From an uncultured Pseudomonadota bacterium (GTDB taxonomy: Bacteria > Pseudomonadota > Gammaproteobacteria > Methylococcales > Methylomonadaceae), in the NCBI GenBank assembly GCA_903953455.1, contig CAJBJW010000364.1:1-37855 (forward strand): a stretch of DNA of 37,855 nucleotides, given 5' to 3'. The position numbers were made by a program, and so were the translations under genes. Below are positions 26,955 through 37,724 of this stretch, piece by piece. The notes below the pieces were generated by a model. That model was not told the DNA's origin, ran no database searches, and saw only the letters and a program-made list of their open reading frames with translations. Each line of letters starts with the position of its first letter. The first letter of the stretch is position 1.

Positions 26955-28139
26955 ATGCAACAAAATGCTTGGCTATTACCTGATGGTATCGATGAATTAC
27001 TTCCCAATGAAGCCCACCGTTTAGAAAATCTACGTCGTGCAATATTAGATACGTTCACTCACTGGGGGTATCAGTTAGTCGTTCCACCTATCATCGACTT
27101 TCTTGACTCACTTTTGACAGGAACAGGACATGCGCTTGATTTGCAAACTTTCAAATTAACCGATCAAATCAGCGGAAAAATGCTTGGCGTTCGCGCAGAC
27201 ATGACTCCGCAAGTAGCTCGAATTGACGCGCATAATCTAAAGCATGATCATCCCTCACGCTTGTGCTATGCCGGAACTGTTCTGCATACGCGTGGTGATG
27301 CGCTCGAAAAAACACGCTCACCTATGCAAATTGGTGCAGAACTTTATGGTCACGCGGGTAAAGAAAGCGACTGTGAAATTATTCGTTTAATGCTGGAAAT
27401 GCTGGCGATGTCAGGTGTTTTAAATGTACATTTAGATTTAGGTCATGTCGGCATTTATCGCGCACTTGCAGAAAAAGCGCATTTAACGCATGTACAGGAA
27501 AGCCAATTATTTGATGTACTTCAACGCAAAGCGCGTCCTGAGTTAAAAGAATTGCTTGATACTTACCATCTATCCGATGATTTAAAAGCTGCATTCTTAA
27601 AACTACCCGAATTGAACGGCGATAAATCTGTTCTAACAAAAGCGAAAGAATTTTTACATTTTGAAGAAGTTCAAGCAGCATTGGCTGACTTAGACGGAAT
27701 TTCACAAGAATTGACACGCTATTTTCCTTCACTTTCAATCAGCTTTGATTTAGCCGAACTCCGTGGTTATCACTATCACACAGGTGTTGTATTTGCAGCG
27801 TTTGTTCCCACCATTGGTAGAGAAATCGCCCGTGGTGGTCGTTATGATAATATTGGTGCTATTTTTGGCCGCAATCGCCCAGCGACAGGATTTAGTGCTG
27901 ATTTGCGCGTATTAACAGCACTCAACAAACAAAATGAAATCGAGCAACCGCTACGTGAATTGATTTTTGCACCTTATATTTACGACGTCAATTTACATGA
28001 AACGATTCGTGATCTGCGCACTAAAGGACATAGCGTAGTTCAACACTTACCTAATCAAATTGGTGGGGCGAAAGAATTAGGTTGCACAGCCATCTTGACA
28101 AAAAATTCACAAGACGACTGGGTAATTGAGTCGCTTTAA
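26955..28139 (+). CDS. hisZ: ATP phosphoribosyltransferase regulatory subunit HisZ
   Basis: Histidyl-tRNA-synthetase paralogue that activates and confers histidine feedback on the short form of HisG, 394 residues. The N-terminus LLPDGIDELLPNEAHRLE, motif 2-like RADMTPQVARIDAH and YAGTVLHT, and motif 3-like GGRYDNIGAIFGRNRPATGFS identify HisZ. The anticodon-binding domain of true HisRS is absent, so it is not hisS. The hflC-hisZ-purA order is conserved in many gammaproteobacteria. It implies a short HisG elsewhere in the genome. Confidence 0.95.
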   Translation: MQQNAWLLPDGIDELLPNEAHRLENLRRAILDTFTHWGYQLVVPPIIDFLDSLLTGTGHALDLQTFKLTDQISGKMLGVRADMTPQVARIDAHNLKHDHPSRLCYAGTVLHTRGDALEKTRSPMQIGAELYGHAGKESDCEIIRLMLEMLAMSGVLNVHLDLGHVGIYRALAEKAHLTHVQESQLFDVLQRKARPELKELLDTYHLSDDLKAAFLKLPELNGDKSVLTKAKEFLHFEEVQAALADLDGISQELTRYFPSLSISFDLAELRGYHYHTGVVFAAFVPTIGREIARGGRYDNIGAIFGRNRPATGFSADLRVLTALNKQNEIEQPLRELIFAPYIYDVNLHETIRDLRTKGHSVVQHLPNQIGGAKELGCTAILTKNSQDDWVIESL

Positions 28140-28275
28140 ATGAATTTTAACTGATAATTTACACCTTACAATAATTGAACAACTATTACGTAACTTAAAA
28201 GAATGAATATGATTGAATGATTTTACGCAGGTTCCAAAATTTACAAATTCTTCACGATCAATCAAAATATATTAA

Positions 28276-29583
<1,308 letters not shown>

Positions 29584-29598
29584 CGGAGCAAAAATAAC

Positions 29599-29880
29599 AT
29601 GGCAGAAACAGTCGACGAATTAACCGTCACCTATGAAGAAGGCGGCATTGAAACCGTTAAAGAACTTGATAAAAAAGTCTTAACAAAAGGCGCATGGGCA
29701 ACTGTGATGTATCGCTATCAAGAATGGAGTCCTGCAAAAGAAGAATACAGTGCAGATAAATTTACTATTCGTCGCTATCAAAAACGTGACGGTAGTTATC
29801 AACAAAAATCGAAATTTAATATTTCGAGTGTTGATCAAGCTAAAAGTATGATTGAAATTTTACAAGAATGGACAAAATAG
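29599..29880 (+). CDS. Small conserved protein of unknown function downstream of purA
   Basis: A 93-residue soluble protein starting MAETVDELTVTYEEGG. The stretch VLTKGAWATVMYRYQEW, then KFTIRRYQKRDG and KFNISSVDQAK, is a pattern I associate with uncharacterised conserved bacterial proteins; I know no function. Alternating basic and aromatic residues suggest a small beta-sheet fold that might bind nucleic acid, which is a guess. CGGAG lies before the ATG, 15 bases after purA, and a strong terminator follows, so it is the last gene of this transcript. Confidence 0.85.
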   Translation: MAETVDELTVTYEEGGIETVKELDKKVLTKGAWATVMYRYQEWSPAKEEYSADKFTIRRYQKRDGSYQQKSKFNISSVDQAKSMIEILQEWTK

Positions 29881-29903
29881 TCTGTTTAAACAGTTGATTG
29901 CAT

Positions 29904-29942
29904 AAAAAAAGCCGGCATGAAAAATCATACCGGCTTTTTTTT
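29904..29942. terminator. Bidirectional terminator between the purA operon and argG
   Basis: AAAAAAAGCCGG, a short inner stem with one mismatch, then CCGGCTTTTTTTT. Both arms carry long A or T runs, so it can stop the convergent transcripts from both sides. Confidence 0.92.
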
Positions 29943-29957
29943 CGTTTAAGAAATAAC

Positions 29958-31172
29958 TTATTTGGCTTTACGCTTTGCCGCAATTCGTAGACGCAACGCA
30001 TTTAATTTAATAAAACCCGCCGCATCTTTTTGATCATAAGCACCCTTATCATCTTCAAATGTTGCAATGCTTTCATCAAATAAACTGTCTGTTGTCGATT
30101 CACGACCCACCACAATCACGTTACCTTTATAAAGTTTTAATCTCACTTTACCATTAACATTCAGTTGAGATTCATCGATCATCGTTTGGAGCATTTGACG
30201 CTCAGGACTCCACCAGTAACCGTTATAAATCAATGTTGCATAACGTGGCATCAATTCATCTTTTAAATGTGCAACTTCACGATCTAGCGTGAGCGACTCG
30301 ATAGCACGATGCGCTTTCAACATAATCGTTCCTGCTGGCGTTTCGTAGCAACCACGCGATTTCATGCCCACATAACGATTTTCAACAATATCAAGACGAC
30401 CAATCCCATTTTCGCCGCCGATTTTATTTAATCGCTCGAGTACCGTTGCAGGTGAAACTGGCTCGTCATTGATGGCAACAACGTCCCCTTTCGCATACGT
30501 TAATTCAATATAAGTCGCTTTATCCGGTGCATTTTCAGGCGACACAGTCCAGCGCCACATTGTTTCTTCGGGCTCCGTCCACGGATTCTCAAGGACACGA
30601 CCTTCGTAAGAAATATGGAGTAAATTCGCATCCATCGAATAAGGTGATGTGCCACCTTGTTTCATTTCAACTGGAATCTCGTGTTTCGCCGCGTAATCAA
30701 GCAGTGATTGACGTGAGTTCAAATCCCATTCACGCCAAGGAGCGATAACATGAATATCTGGACGCAGGGCGTAAGCACCAAGCTCAAAGCGTACTTGATC
30801 GTTACCTTTACCCGTCGCGCCGTGTGAAATCGCGTCGGCACCTGTTTCATTCGCAATTTCAATTAAGCGTTTTGCAATCAACGGACGCGCAATAGAGGTC
30901 CCTAAGAGATATTCGCCTTCATAAATGGTATTTGCACGAAACATAGGAAAGACGAAATCACGCGCAAATTCTTCACGCAAGTCATCAATATAAATTTCCT
31001 TAATTCCCATTAATTTTGCTTTCGCGCGTGCTGGTTCAACTTCTTCGCCCTGCCCTAAATCGGCGGTAAACGTCACCACTTCACATTGATACACATCTTG
31101 TAGCCATTTCAAAATAATAGAGGTATCAAGACCACCCGAATACGCTAAAACAACTTTTTTTATACCTGACAT
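29958..31172 (-). CDS. argG: Argininosuccinate synthase
   Basis: Joins citrulline and aspartate with ATP in arginine synthesis. The 404 residues match the short bacterial/eukaryotic-type class. The N-type ATP-pyrophosphatase loop is AYSGGLDTS (10-18). [16 protein letters not shown] and [22 protein letters not shown] are further signatures. It ends 15 bases from the shared terminator. The CtpA-type protease gene lies upstream on the same strand with a 30-base gap, so cotranscription is possible. Confidence 0.98.
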   Translation of the reverse strand: MSGIKKVVLAYSGGLDTSIILKWLQDVYQCEVVTFTADLGQGEEVEPARAKAKLMGIKEIYIDDLREEFARDFVFPMFRANTIYEGEYLLGTSIARPLIAKRLIEIANETGADAISHGATGKGNDQVRFELGAYALRPDIHVIAPWREWDLNSRQSLLDYAAKHEIPVEMKQGGTSPYSMDANLLHISYEGRVLENPWTEPEETMWRWTVSPENAPDKATYIELTYAKGDVVAINDEPVSPATVLERLNKIGGENGIGRLDIVENRYVGMKSRGCYETPAGTIMLKAHRAIESLTLDREVAHLKDELMPRYATLIYNGYWWSPERQMLQTMIDESQLNVNGKVRLKLYKGNVIVVGRESTTDSLFDESIATFEDDKGAYDQKDAAGFIKLNALRLRIAAKRKAK

Positions 31173-31202
31173 AATTTCCCTAACTATTTAAAAATTAAAC
31201 GA

Positions 31203-32525
31203 TTATCTTTTAATAATACTAATGCCTTTGAGCAAATTCAACGCTTCATTTAACGCGTAATCTTTTGTTTCAGCAGCGGCTTTTTCTTTATTTTCGGCTT
31301 CAGTTTGAGCTGCGGCTTTTTCTTTTGCATTTTGTAAATGATTCGACAAGTCCGCTTCTTTAACTGGTTTGAAATCGGATTTCTCAAGTGCTTCTAATTT
31401 CATTTGTGCAAGAGCGATATCTGGTTCAATGCCTTCTGCTTGAATCGAGCGACCTGATGGGGTGTAGTAACGTGCTGTAGTGAGTTTTACAGCAGAACCA
31501 TTACTTGTTGGCAGAATCGTTTGCACCGACCCTTTACCAAACGATTTCTCACCCATAATAATGGCGCGTTTTGAATCTTGAAGTGCGCCCGCCACAATTT
31601 CTGATGCTGACGCAGAACCTGCGTTAATTAAAACCACCATAGGTGCTTCATCAATTAAATCATCTGGCGCGGCATTGAAACGCATTTCAGAATTCGCAAT
31701 ACGGCCTTTAGTGTAAACAATTAAGCCATTTTTCATAAACGCATCACTGACTTCAACAGCGGCATTCAAAACGCCACCTGGATTGTTGCGCAAATCTAAA
31801 ACAAGACCGTTCAAGTTACCGCCATTTTCTTTCTTAAGCGCTGCTAAGCCTTCTTTTAGATTTTCTCCTGTTGCAGACTGGAAACTGCTAATGCGAACAT
31901 AACCATAATTTTTATCTAGCAATTTACTTTTAACACTTTTGGTTTTAATCACATCTCGAATGATGCTAATTTTAAGCGGTGTATCAAGGCCTTCACGAAC
32001 AATTGTTAATAAAATTTTACTACCCGCCGCGCCACGCATACTTTTCACTGCATCCGCTAAACTCATCCCTTTAACTGGCTTATCATCAAGGCGAATAATT
32101 AAATCGCCCGCTTTAATGCCGGCACGTTGCGCTGGTGTGTCATCAATGGGGGATACAACCTTAACAAAACCATTTTCCATCGACACTTCAATACCAAGAC
32201 CGCCAAATTGACCCGTCGTACCTTCTTTTAATTCTTGAAACTCATCTGCAACCAAATAAGCAGAATGAGGATCTAAACCACTTAACATGCCACGAATGGC
32301 GTCTTCCAATAATTTTTTATCTGAAACAGGCTCAACGTAATCTTGTTTGATTCGTCCAAAAATTTCCGTAAACGCTTTCAAATCTTCTAAAGGCAGTGCA
32401 TCTGATACTTGCGCGGTCGCTTCAGTCTGTGTTTCAGCTTGAGCCAAAACAGTACTGCTGATGCCAACAATACCGCCAAGAGCTACGCCTAGGGACAATA
32501 AATAGATATTTTTATTTTTTAACAT
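31203..32525 (-). CDS. ctpA: Carboxyl-terminal processing peptidase (S41 family, CtpA-like)
   Basis: Periplasmic serine protease of 440 residues. It has a signal peptide or signal anchor (1-30, ending AQA), an N-terminal helical domain, a PDZ domain (about 106-180) and the S41 core. The Ser-Lys dyad is Ser306 in NAGSASASEI and Lys331 in FGKGSVQT, with the 25-residue spacing of the family. The C-terminal tail (about 380-430) is rich in A, E and K. Known homologues trim or degrade periplasmic and cell-wall proteins and often need a lipoprotein adaptor. Just upstream lies envC, fitting the conserved gpmI-envC-ctpA order and suggesting a role in cell-wall remodelling. Confidence 0.93.
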   Translation of the reverse strand: MLKNKNIYLLSLGVALGGIVGISSTVLAQAETQTEATAQVSDALPLEDLKAFTEIFGRIKQDYVEPVSDKKLLEDAIRGMLSGLDPHSAYLVADEFQELKEGTTGQFGGLGIEVSMENGFVKVVSPIDDTPAQRAGIKAGDLIIRLDDKPVKGMSLADAVKSMRGAAGSKILLTIVREGLDTPLKISIIRDVIKTKSVKSKLLDKNYGYVRISSFQSATGENLKEGLAALKKENGGNLNGLVLDLRNNPGGVLNAAVEVSDAFMKNGLIVYTKGRIANSEMRFNAAPDDLIDEAPMVVLINAGSASASEIVAGALQDSKRAIIMGEKSFGKGSVQTILPTSNGSAVKLTTARYYTPSGRSIQAEGIEPDIALAQMKLEALEKSDFKPVKEADLSNHLQNAKEKAAAQTEAENKEKAAAETKDYALNEALNLLKGISIIKR

Positions 32526-32649
32526 AATTTTATTTATATACTCGAATAATGTTTGAATTTAATTTTTTAAAGTGAACGTTTTACGATACGGACAAAATAG
32601 CGCGTCGCTTTTTCTTAATCCGAACGTTTTTATCTATTTGAATCTATTG

Positions 32650-33912
32650 TCAATGACACCACTCCATAGGATCAACTGCCTTTCCTTTTTTGCGAATACC
32701 AAAATACAAGCTCGCTTGATTATGCCCACCACTTAATCCCACTGAGGCAATAACATCACCCGCATTGACGACATCGCCTATTTTTTTATATAAACTTTGA
32801 TTGAACGCATATAAGCTAATATAGCCTTTACCGTGATCAACAATAATCAGCAAACCATACCCACGCATCCAATCTGCATACACAATTTTACCATCTGTGA
32901 TGCTTTGAATTTCTGTACCTTCAGGTGCAGCAATTAAAACGCCATCGAGCTTACCTTCTTCTCGCGCACTACCAAATTTCTGTATTAACTCACCTTTTAC
33001 AGGCCAAGGCAAATCACCTTTTAATGCCGTAAAATCATTTTGTAGCGCAGGAAAATTCGTAACACCCGATAATTTTACCGACTCACCACTATTTTCTTCT
33101 TTTTTAATGCTTACTTCAGGTGTCGTGTCTTCATCAACTATTTTAGGGGCAACAAACGCAGCATCTTCAGCTTCTAATCGCTCTTTGCGTTGCGCTCGCG
33201 CTTTGATAATTTCATCATTTAAATCACTACTTGAATTTTGCAACGAATTTAACAAACTTTTCAGCTCACTTTCACTGTCTTTTAATCGATTAAGTTGCTG
33301 TTCATTAGACAAAATATCGGGTGAAACTTGACTTAACAATTCAGAACGTTTTTTTCTCAATGAATCGACGGCAACTTGTTCTGATTTTCTTTGTGCTAAA
33401 TTACGATCTAACTCCGCCGTCCCTGCCTCATTTTGTGATTTAAGTTCCTCGAGTCGATGCAATGACTGGGTGACATTATTTAATTGATTCACACGTCTTG
33501 CACTTAAATAATCGTAATAAGCGAGCATTCGACTAGATAATATGGGATTTTCCTGATTAAGCAATAGCTTTAATCGTTCTTTATTTCCCATCGCATACAT
33601 CGTTTTAATTTGCCCTGATAGCTCATCATTTTGTTTGAGCAAATCCACATTCAATGCTTTTATTTCAACATGAATTTTCTCTAAATTCTGTTTCTGGTGC
33701 GATATTTGAGTCTCTAAATTCTTCAATAAGGCGGCCGTACTTCCATATAACTTATCAAATTCTGCCAACTGACTATTGAGCAACTTCGTCTGCGCAGCTT
33801 TATCCACCGTAATAATCATATCGCGTGAGGTTAAAATCTCAGCGTCACTATTCGCCGCGACACAAAGGAGTAAACAGACACATCCAATTTTTTTCTGTAT
33901 TTGCACCGTCAA
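32650..33912 (-). CDS. envC: Murein hydrolase activator EnvC
   Basis: Periplasmic activator of amidases AmiA/AmiB at the septum, 420 residues. A signal peptide (1-24, ending SDA) precedes a long coiled coil (about 30-240, rich in L, Q, K, E and N), an acidic linker, then a C-terminal LytM/M23 domain (about 300-420). The LytM zinc ligands are replaced: the first motif reads KLDGVLIAAPEG and the last SLYFGIRKKG, with no HxxxD or HxH. This degeneracy is normal for EnvC and argues for a regulator, not a peptidase. It lies 17 bases downstream of gpmI and 124 bases upstream of the protease gene. Confidence 0.93.
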   Translation of the reverse strand: MTVQIQKKIGCVCLLLCVAANSDAEILTSRDMIITVDKAAQTKLLNSQLAEFDKLYGSTAALLKNLETQISHQKQNLEKIHVEIKALNVDLLKQNDELSGQIKTMYAMGNKERLKLLLNQENPILSSRMLAYYDYLSARRVNQLNNVTQSLHRLEELKSQNEAGTAELDRNLAQRKSEQVAVDSLRKKRSELLSQVSPDILSNEQQLNRLKDSESELKSLLNSLQNSSSDLNDEIIKARAQRKERLEAEDAAFVAPKIVDEDTTPEVSIKKEENSGESVKLSGVTNFPALQNDFTALKGDLPWPVKGELIQKFGSAREEGKLDGVLIAAPEGTEIQSITDGKIVYADWMRGYGLLIIVDHGKGYISLYAFNQSLYKKIGDVVNAGDVIASVGLSGGHNQASLYFGIRKKGKAVDPMEWCH

Positions 33913-33929
33913 TTAACCTAATAATTTGC

Positions 33930-35471
33930 TCATAGATTTAAAAGAGATCGACCGCTCATTTCAGCGGGTTGATCAAGATGCAAAATTGCCAGCATAGTTG
34001 GCGCAATATCCGCCAAATTTCCACCCTGCTCTAAACTTCCTTCTCCTTCAACATAAACTAGCGGTACTAAGTTTGTAGTATGTGCCGTATGTGCTTGTCC
34101 TGTTGAAGTATCGCGCATTTGCTCAATATTGCCATGATCAGCGGTTACAAGCATACGTCCACCAACGGAAATTAACGCATCTACGACGCATTGCAGCGCA
34201 TCATCAATTGCTTCAACTGCTTGAATTGCAGCATCTAATATACCGGTATGCCCCACCATGTCACAATTCGCAAAATTACAAATAATGACATCATGATGAC
34301 CTTCGTTAATCGCTTTCACTAAATGATAAGTTACCTCTGGCAAACTCATCTCAGGCTGCAGATCATACGTTTTTACTTTAGGTGATTGTACCAAAATGCG
34401 CGACTCCCCTTCAAAAGGCTCATCACGTCCTCCATTGAAGAAAAATGTCACATGCGCATATTTTTCAGTTTCTGCTAAACGCAACTGCGTCATTCCTAAT
34501 TGCGACAGATAATCGCCTAAGCTATTTTTAATCTCCGTTGAGGGAAATGCAATGGGATAGGTAAATTTTTCATGGTATTCCGTCAGCGTTGCAAAATAAC
34601 CTCGATGCGGTGCATGATGTCGCTCAAAATTTGAAAAATCAGGTTGCGTAATTGCTTGGCTAATTTCACGTGCTCTATCGGCTCGGAAGTTCATAAAGAC
34701 AACGGAATCATTTTCACCAATTGAAACAACAGATTGCTCGTTATCGGCAATCAGCGTTGGCAATACAAATTCGTCGCTCTCCCCTCGTGCATAAGCCGCA
34801 TCTAAACCGGCTTGAGCAGTTGTGGCAAAATGAGGAGCTTGCGCTTTCATTAACATATTGTAGGCTTGCTCAACACGATCCCAACGGTTATCACGATCCA
34901 TCGCATAAAAACGCCCCGTCATAGAGGCTATTTTACCCACCCCCAGCGTCGCCATTTTTGACTCTAAATAGATGAACGAACTCGCGGCACTTTTTGGTGG
35001 CACATCACGTCCATCTAAAAATGCATGAACATACACTTTTTTCAAACCACGTGTAGCGGCAAGTTCTACCATTGCCCCTATTTGTTGCTCGTGGCTATGC
35101 ACACCACCAGCGGACAATAAACCAAGGATATGAAGCGCATTATCCTGTTCTTTCGCGCGATCAACAGCTTCACATAAAACCGTGTTTTCAAAAAAATGTC
35201 CGTCAACAATCGCGTCATTCACTTTAGAAAATTCTTGCGGCACATAACGCCCACTGCCAATGTGCAAATGCCCAACTTCTGAATTCCCCATTTGACCTTC
35301 AGGCAAACCCACAGCATGCCCAGAACAATTGAGATAGGTCATGGGATATTTTTTTTGTAATTTGTCCCAACATGGCGTTTTTGCCAGCGCAATTGCATTA
35401 CTCTGTGACTCTGGCGAATAGCCAAATCCATCAATAATCAATAAAACTAATGGTTTTACAGGGTGATTCAT
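33930..35471 (-). CDS. gpmI: 2,3-bisphosphoglycerate-independent phosphoglycerate mutase
   Basis: Interconverts 3- and 2-phosphoglycerate using two metal ions. The 513 residues match E. coli GpmI (514). The metal-binding IIDGFG has Asp14, and the phosphorylated serine is Ser64 in GQMGNSEVGHLHIG. Other metal ligands are visible in FANCDMVGHTG and VTADHGNIEQM. The ATG at 35471 is used instead of an in-frame ATG at 35516 because AAGGA lies 8 bases upstream and the family starts just before this strand. Upstream is a 188-base divergent spacer to the rhodanese gene. Confidence 0.97.
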   Translation of the reverse strand: MNHPVKPLVLLIIDGFGYSPESQSNAIALAKTPCWDKLQKKYPMTYLNCSGHAVGLPEGQMGNSEVGHLHIGSGRYVPQEFSKVNDAIVDGHFFENTVLCEAVDRAKEQDNALHILGLLSAGGVHSHEQQIGAMVELAATRGLKKVYVHAFLDGRDVPPKSAASSFIYLESKMATLGVGKIASMTGRFYAMDRDNRWDRVEQAYNMLMKAQAPHFATTAQAGLDAAYARGESDEFVLPTLIADNEQSVVSIGENDSVVFMNFRADRAREISQAITQPDFSNFERHHAPHRGYFATLTEYHEKFTYPIAFPSTEIKNSLGDYLSQLGMTQLRLAETEKYAHVTFFFNGGRDEPFEGESRILVQSPKVKTYDLQPEMSLPEVTYHLVKAINEGHHDVIICNFANCDMVGHTGILDAAIQAVEAIDDALQCVVDALISVGGRMLVTADHGNIEQMRDTSTGQAHTAHTTNLVPLVYVEGEGSLEQGGNLADIAPTMLAILHLDQPAEMSGRSLLNL

Positions 35472-35659
35472 GACTCTTTTCCTTTTTGATAACCCAGTTA
35501 AATCGGTGTTTTTCAATCAAATAATCTTATCGTGTTACCGCAACAGTAAAAAATAAGGTATGATTTCGCTAAATTTAGCATTGCCATGCGGCATTATAGC
35601 AATACACGCGGGCAGTGGTTACTTGAAATTCTTTTATTTACTTCTTAACAAGTGTACTC

Positions 35660-36109
35660 ATGGATCGCTATCTCGAATTTATCTTAAATCATTACATTCT
35701 ATCGCTCGCATTAGCGGTGGTCACTTTTCTTCTTATTCAAGAATTTTTTGACGTCATATTCAAAAGGTTTGAGGCTATTTCGCCTCTGTTAGCTGTTGCT
35801 AAAATGAATGACCACAATACAATCGTTATCGATGTACGTGAGTCACCTGACTTTATTCAAGGGCATATTGAAAATGCAATTAATGCCCCGTTAAGCAATC
35901 TAAGTGAACAGATGCCACAACTTAGCAAATACAAAAAAAATGTAATACTGCTCACTTGCCAGACAGGTACTCGAGCGAGCGCTGCAGCCAAACTATTCGC
36001 TAACGCTGGATTTGACCATATTTTACTTCTTACCGGTGGCATGACGGGGTGGCAAGATGAATATAAATTGCCCATTAAAATTACAAGTAAAAATCGTGTG
36101 ATATCTTAA
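35660..36109 (+). CDS. Membrane-anchored rhodanese (YibN-like sulfurtransferase)
   Basis: A 149-residue protein with one N-terminal membrane helix (about 11-30) followed by a cytoplasmic rhodanese domain. The active-site loop is CQTGTRAS with Cys100, and the domain has the IDVRESPDFIQGHI and GGMTGWQ signatures. YibN-type proteins recur between gpmI and secB in gammaproteobacteria. In many of them grxC lies between, but here secB follows directly. Its sulfur acceptor is unknown; links to protein translocation have been proposed for YibN, but nothing in this sequence tests that. Confidence 0.92.
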   Translation: MDRYLEFILNHYILSLALAVVTFLLIQEFFDVIFKRFEAISPLLAVAKMNDHNTIVIDVRESPDFIQGHIENAINAPLSNLSEQMPQLSKYKKNVILLTCQTGTRASAAAKLFANAGFDHILLLTGGMTGWQDEYKLPIKITSKNRVIS

Positions 36110-36171
36110 AATTATTAGACTCACTCACCCCTTCTTTTTATTTTTAACTTTATTAAACTTTGAGAAAAAAC

Positions 36172-36645
36172 ATGGCTGAAGATACCGCTGCAGTAGAAAA
36201 ACAATTCGCAATTCAAAAAATTTACACGAAAGACATTTCGTTTGAAACACCCAATTCACCTAAAGTATTTATTGAAAAATGGGAACCTTCTGTTGAATTC
36301 AATCTTGCAACACAAGTTCAACAATTAGATGAAACATTAATGGAAGTGGCTATTAAACTCACCATTACCGTCAAAAGCGGTGAGCTTGTCGCTTACTTAG
36401 TTGAAGTGTCTCAAGCGGGTATTTTTGTTCTCGGTGGATTTAATGATGAAGAAATGAGCGGCATGGTTGGTAGTTTCTGTCCCAATATTTTATTCCCTTA
36501 CGCTCGCGAAGTGGTTTCTGATTTAGTAGCAAAAGGTGGTTTTCCACAGTTCATTCTTGCGCCAGTTAATTTCGATGCACTCTTTGCGCAACAAGTTCAA
36601 CAAGCACAAGCGAAGCAAGCGCCTAGCTCAGAAACTATTAACTAA
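36172..36645 (+). CDS. secB: Protein-export chaperone SecB
   Basis: Tetrameric cytoplasmic chaperone that keeps preproteins unfolded and passes them to SecA, 157 residues. The typical start FAIQKIYTKDISFETPNSP, the core QQLDETLMEVAIKLTITV and the stretch FCPNILFPYAREVVSDLV, then GGFPQFILAPVNF, are diagnostic. The last 20 residues are Q- and A-rich, as usual. The ATG at 36172 is chosen over a TTG at 36160 because GAGAA sits 6 bases before it. The gpsA start follows 2 bases after its stop, so the pair is cotranslated. Confidence 0.98.
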   Translation: MAEDTAAVEKQFAIQKIYTKDISFETPNSPKVFIEKWEPSVEFNLATQVQQLDETLMEVAIKLTITVKSGELVAYLVEVSQAGIFVLGGFNDEEMSGMVGSFCPNILFPYAREVVSDLVAKGGFPQFILAPVNFDALFAQQVQQAQAKQAPSSETIN

Positions 36646-36647
36646 CT

Positions 36648-37646
36648 ATGAGCGACAAAATAGCGGTACTTGGCGCAGGATCGTGGGGAACAGCGCTTGC
36701 TATGCAAGCGGCGCGTAATGGTTGCCCAACGCTACTTTGGGGACACAATCCCGCGCACATGGAAACACTCAAGCAAGATCGTGAAAATCATCGCTATTTG
36801 CCCAATTTGCTTTTTAGTGAAAATTTAGCCATTACAGACGATTTGGCTGATATTGCTGCATTTAGCGATTTGATTTTGGTTTCTGTTCCATCACATGCTT
36901 TCAAAGATACCCTGCTTAAATTAAAACCATTAGTATCCAGTAATGTGAAAATTGCTTGGGCAACCAAAGGGTTTAATAAAGAAAATGGTGGCTTGTTGCA
37001 TGAAATTGTTGCTGACATTTTTGGTGAAAACACCCCTGCCGCATTGATTTCTGGTCCTAGTTTTGCCCGTGAAGTAGCCGCAGATCTCCCTACTGCCATT
37101 AGCATCGCATCAACACAACCTGAATTTGCGACGCAACTTGCCCACATAATGCACAGTAAACGCTTTCGTACCTATACCAACAACGATTTAATCGGTGTTG
37201 AAGTCGGCGGTGCGGTTAAAAACGTCATGGCTATTGCCGCCGGCATTGCTGATGGATTAGGATTTGGTGCCAATACTCGTGCTGCGTTGATTACACGAGG
37301 GCTCAATGAAATTATTCGCCTTGGCGTCGTAATGGGAGGCAAACAAGACACTTTTATGGGTCTTGCTGGCCTTGGTGATTTACTCTTGACCTGCACCGAT
37401 AATCAATCGCGTAATCGTCGCTTTGGCCTCGCTTTAGGACAAGGAAAAACGAGTGCTGAAGCCACGCAAGAAATCGGACAAGAAATTGAAGGCGTATCCG
37501 CGGCAAAGCAAACCTATTTGCTCGCTCAACGGTTTGGCATTGATATGCCTATTACCGAGCAAACGTACAAAGTGCTTTATGAAGGCTTAACGCCTCTTGA
37601 AGCCGTACAAAATTTATTGGCGCGTGAACAGAAAGCAGAATCCTAA
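36648..37646 (+). CDS. gpsA: Glycerol-3-phosphate dehydrogenase [NAD(P)+]
   Basis: Reduces dihydroxyacetone phosphate to sn-glycerol 3-phosphate for phospholipid synthesis, 332 residues. The Rossmann motif is GAGSWGTA (9-16). The catalytic lysines are Lys107 in WATKGF and Lys191 in VGGAVKNVMAIAAGI. GLAGLGDLLLTCT and NRRFG are also family signatures. It starts 2 bases after secB and ends at a strong terminator. The secB-gpsA pairing is widely conserved. Confidence 0.98.
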   Translation: MSDKIAVLGAGSWGTALAMQAARNGCPTLLWGHNPAHMETLKQDRENHRYLPNLLFSENLAITDDLADIAAFSDLILVSVPSHAFKDTLLKLKPLVSSNVKIAWATKGFNKENGGLLHEIVADIFGENTPAALISGPSFAREVAADLPTAISIASTQPEFATQLAHIMHSKRFRTYTNNDLIGVEVGGAVKNVMAIAAGIADGLGFGANTRAALITRGLNEIIRLGVVMGGKQDTFMGLAGLGDLLLTCTDNQSRNRRFGLALGQGKTSAEATQEIGQEIEGVSAAKQTYLLAQRFGIDMPITEQTYKVLYEGLTPLEAVQNLLAREQKAES

Positions 37647-37663
37647 TTCATTTACCATAAGGC

Positions 37664-37703
37664 AAAAAACCGCTTTCAATCTAAGCTGAAAGCGGTTTTT
37701 TTT
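37664..37703. terminator. Bidirectional terminator after gpsA
   Basis: ACCGCTTTCA and TGAAAGCGGT form a perfect 10-base-pair stem around an 8-base loop, with an A-run before and a T-run after. It separates the convergent gpsA and the minus-strand gene at the window end. Confidence 0.92.
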
Positions 37704-37724
37704 ATACCCTCAACCCAGATGTCT

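Noticed and set aside
26955-28139. Histidyl-tRNA synthetase hisS
   Set aside because: It lacks the anticodon-binding domain and lies in the hflC-hisZ-purA context, so it is the HisZ paralogue.
32650-33912. Active M23 endopeptidase
   Set aside because: The zinc-binding HxxxD and HxH residues are replaced, as expected for the activator EnvC.
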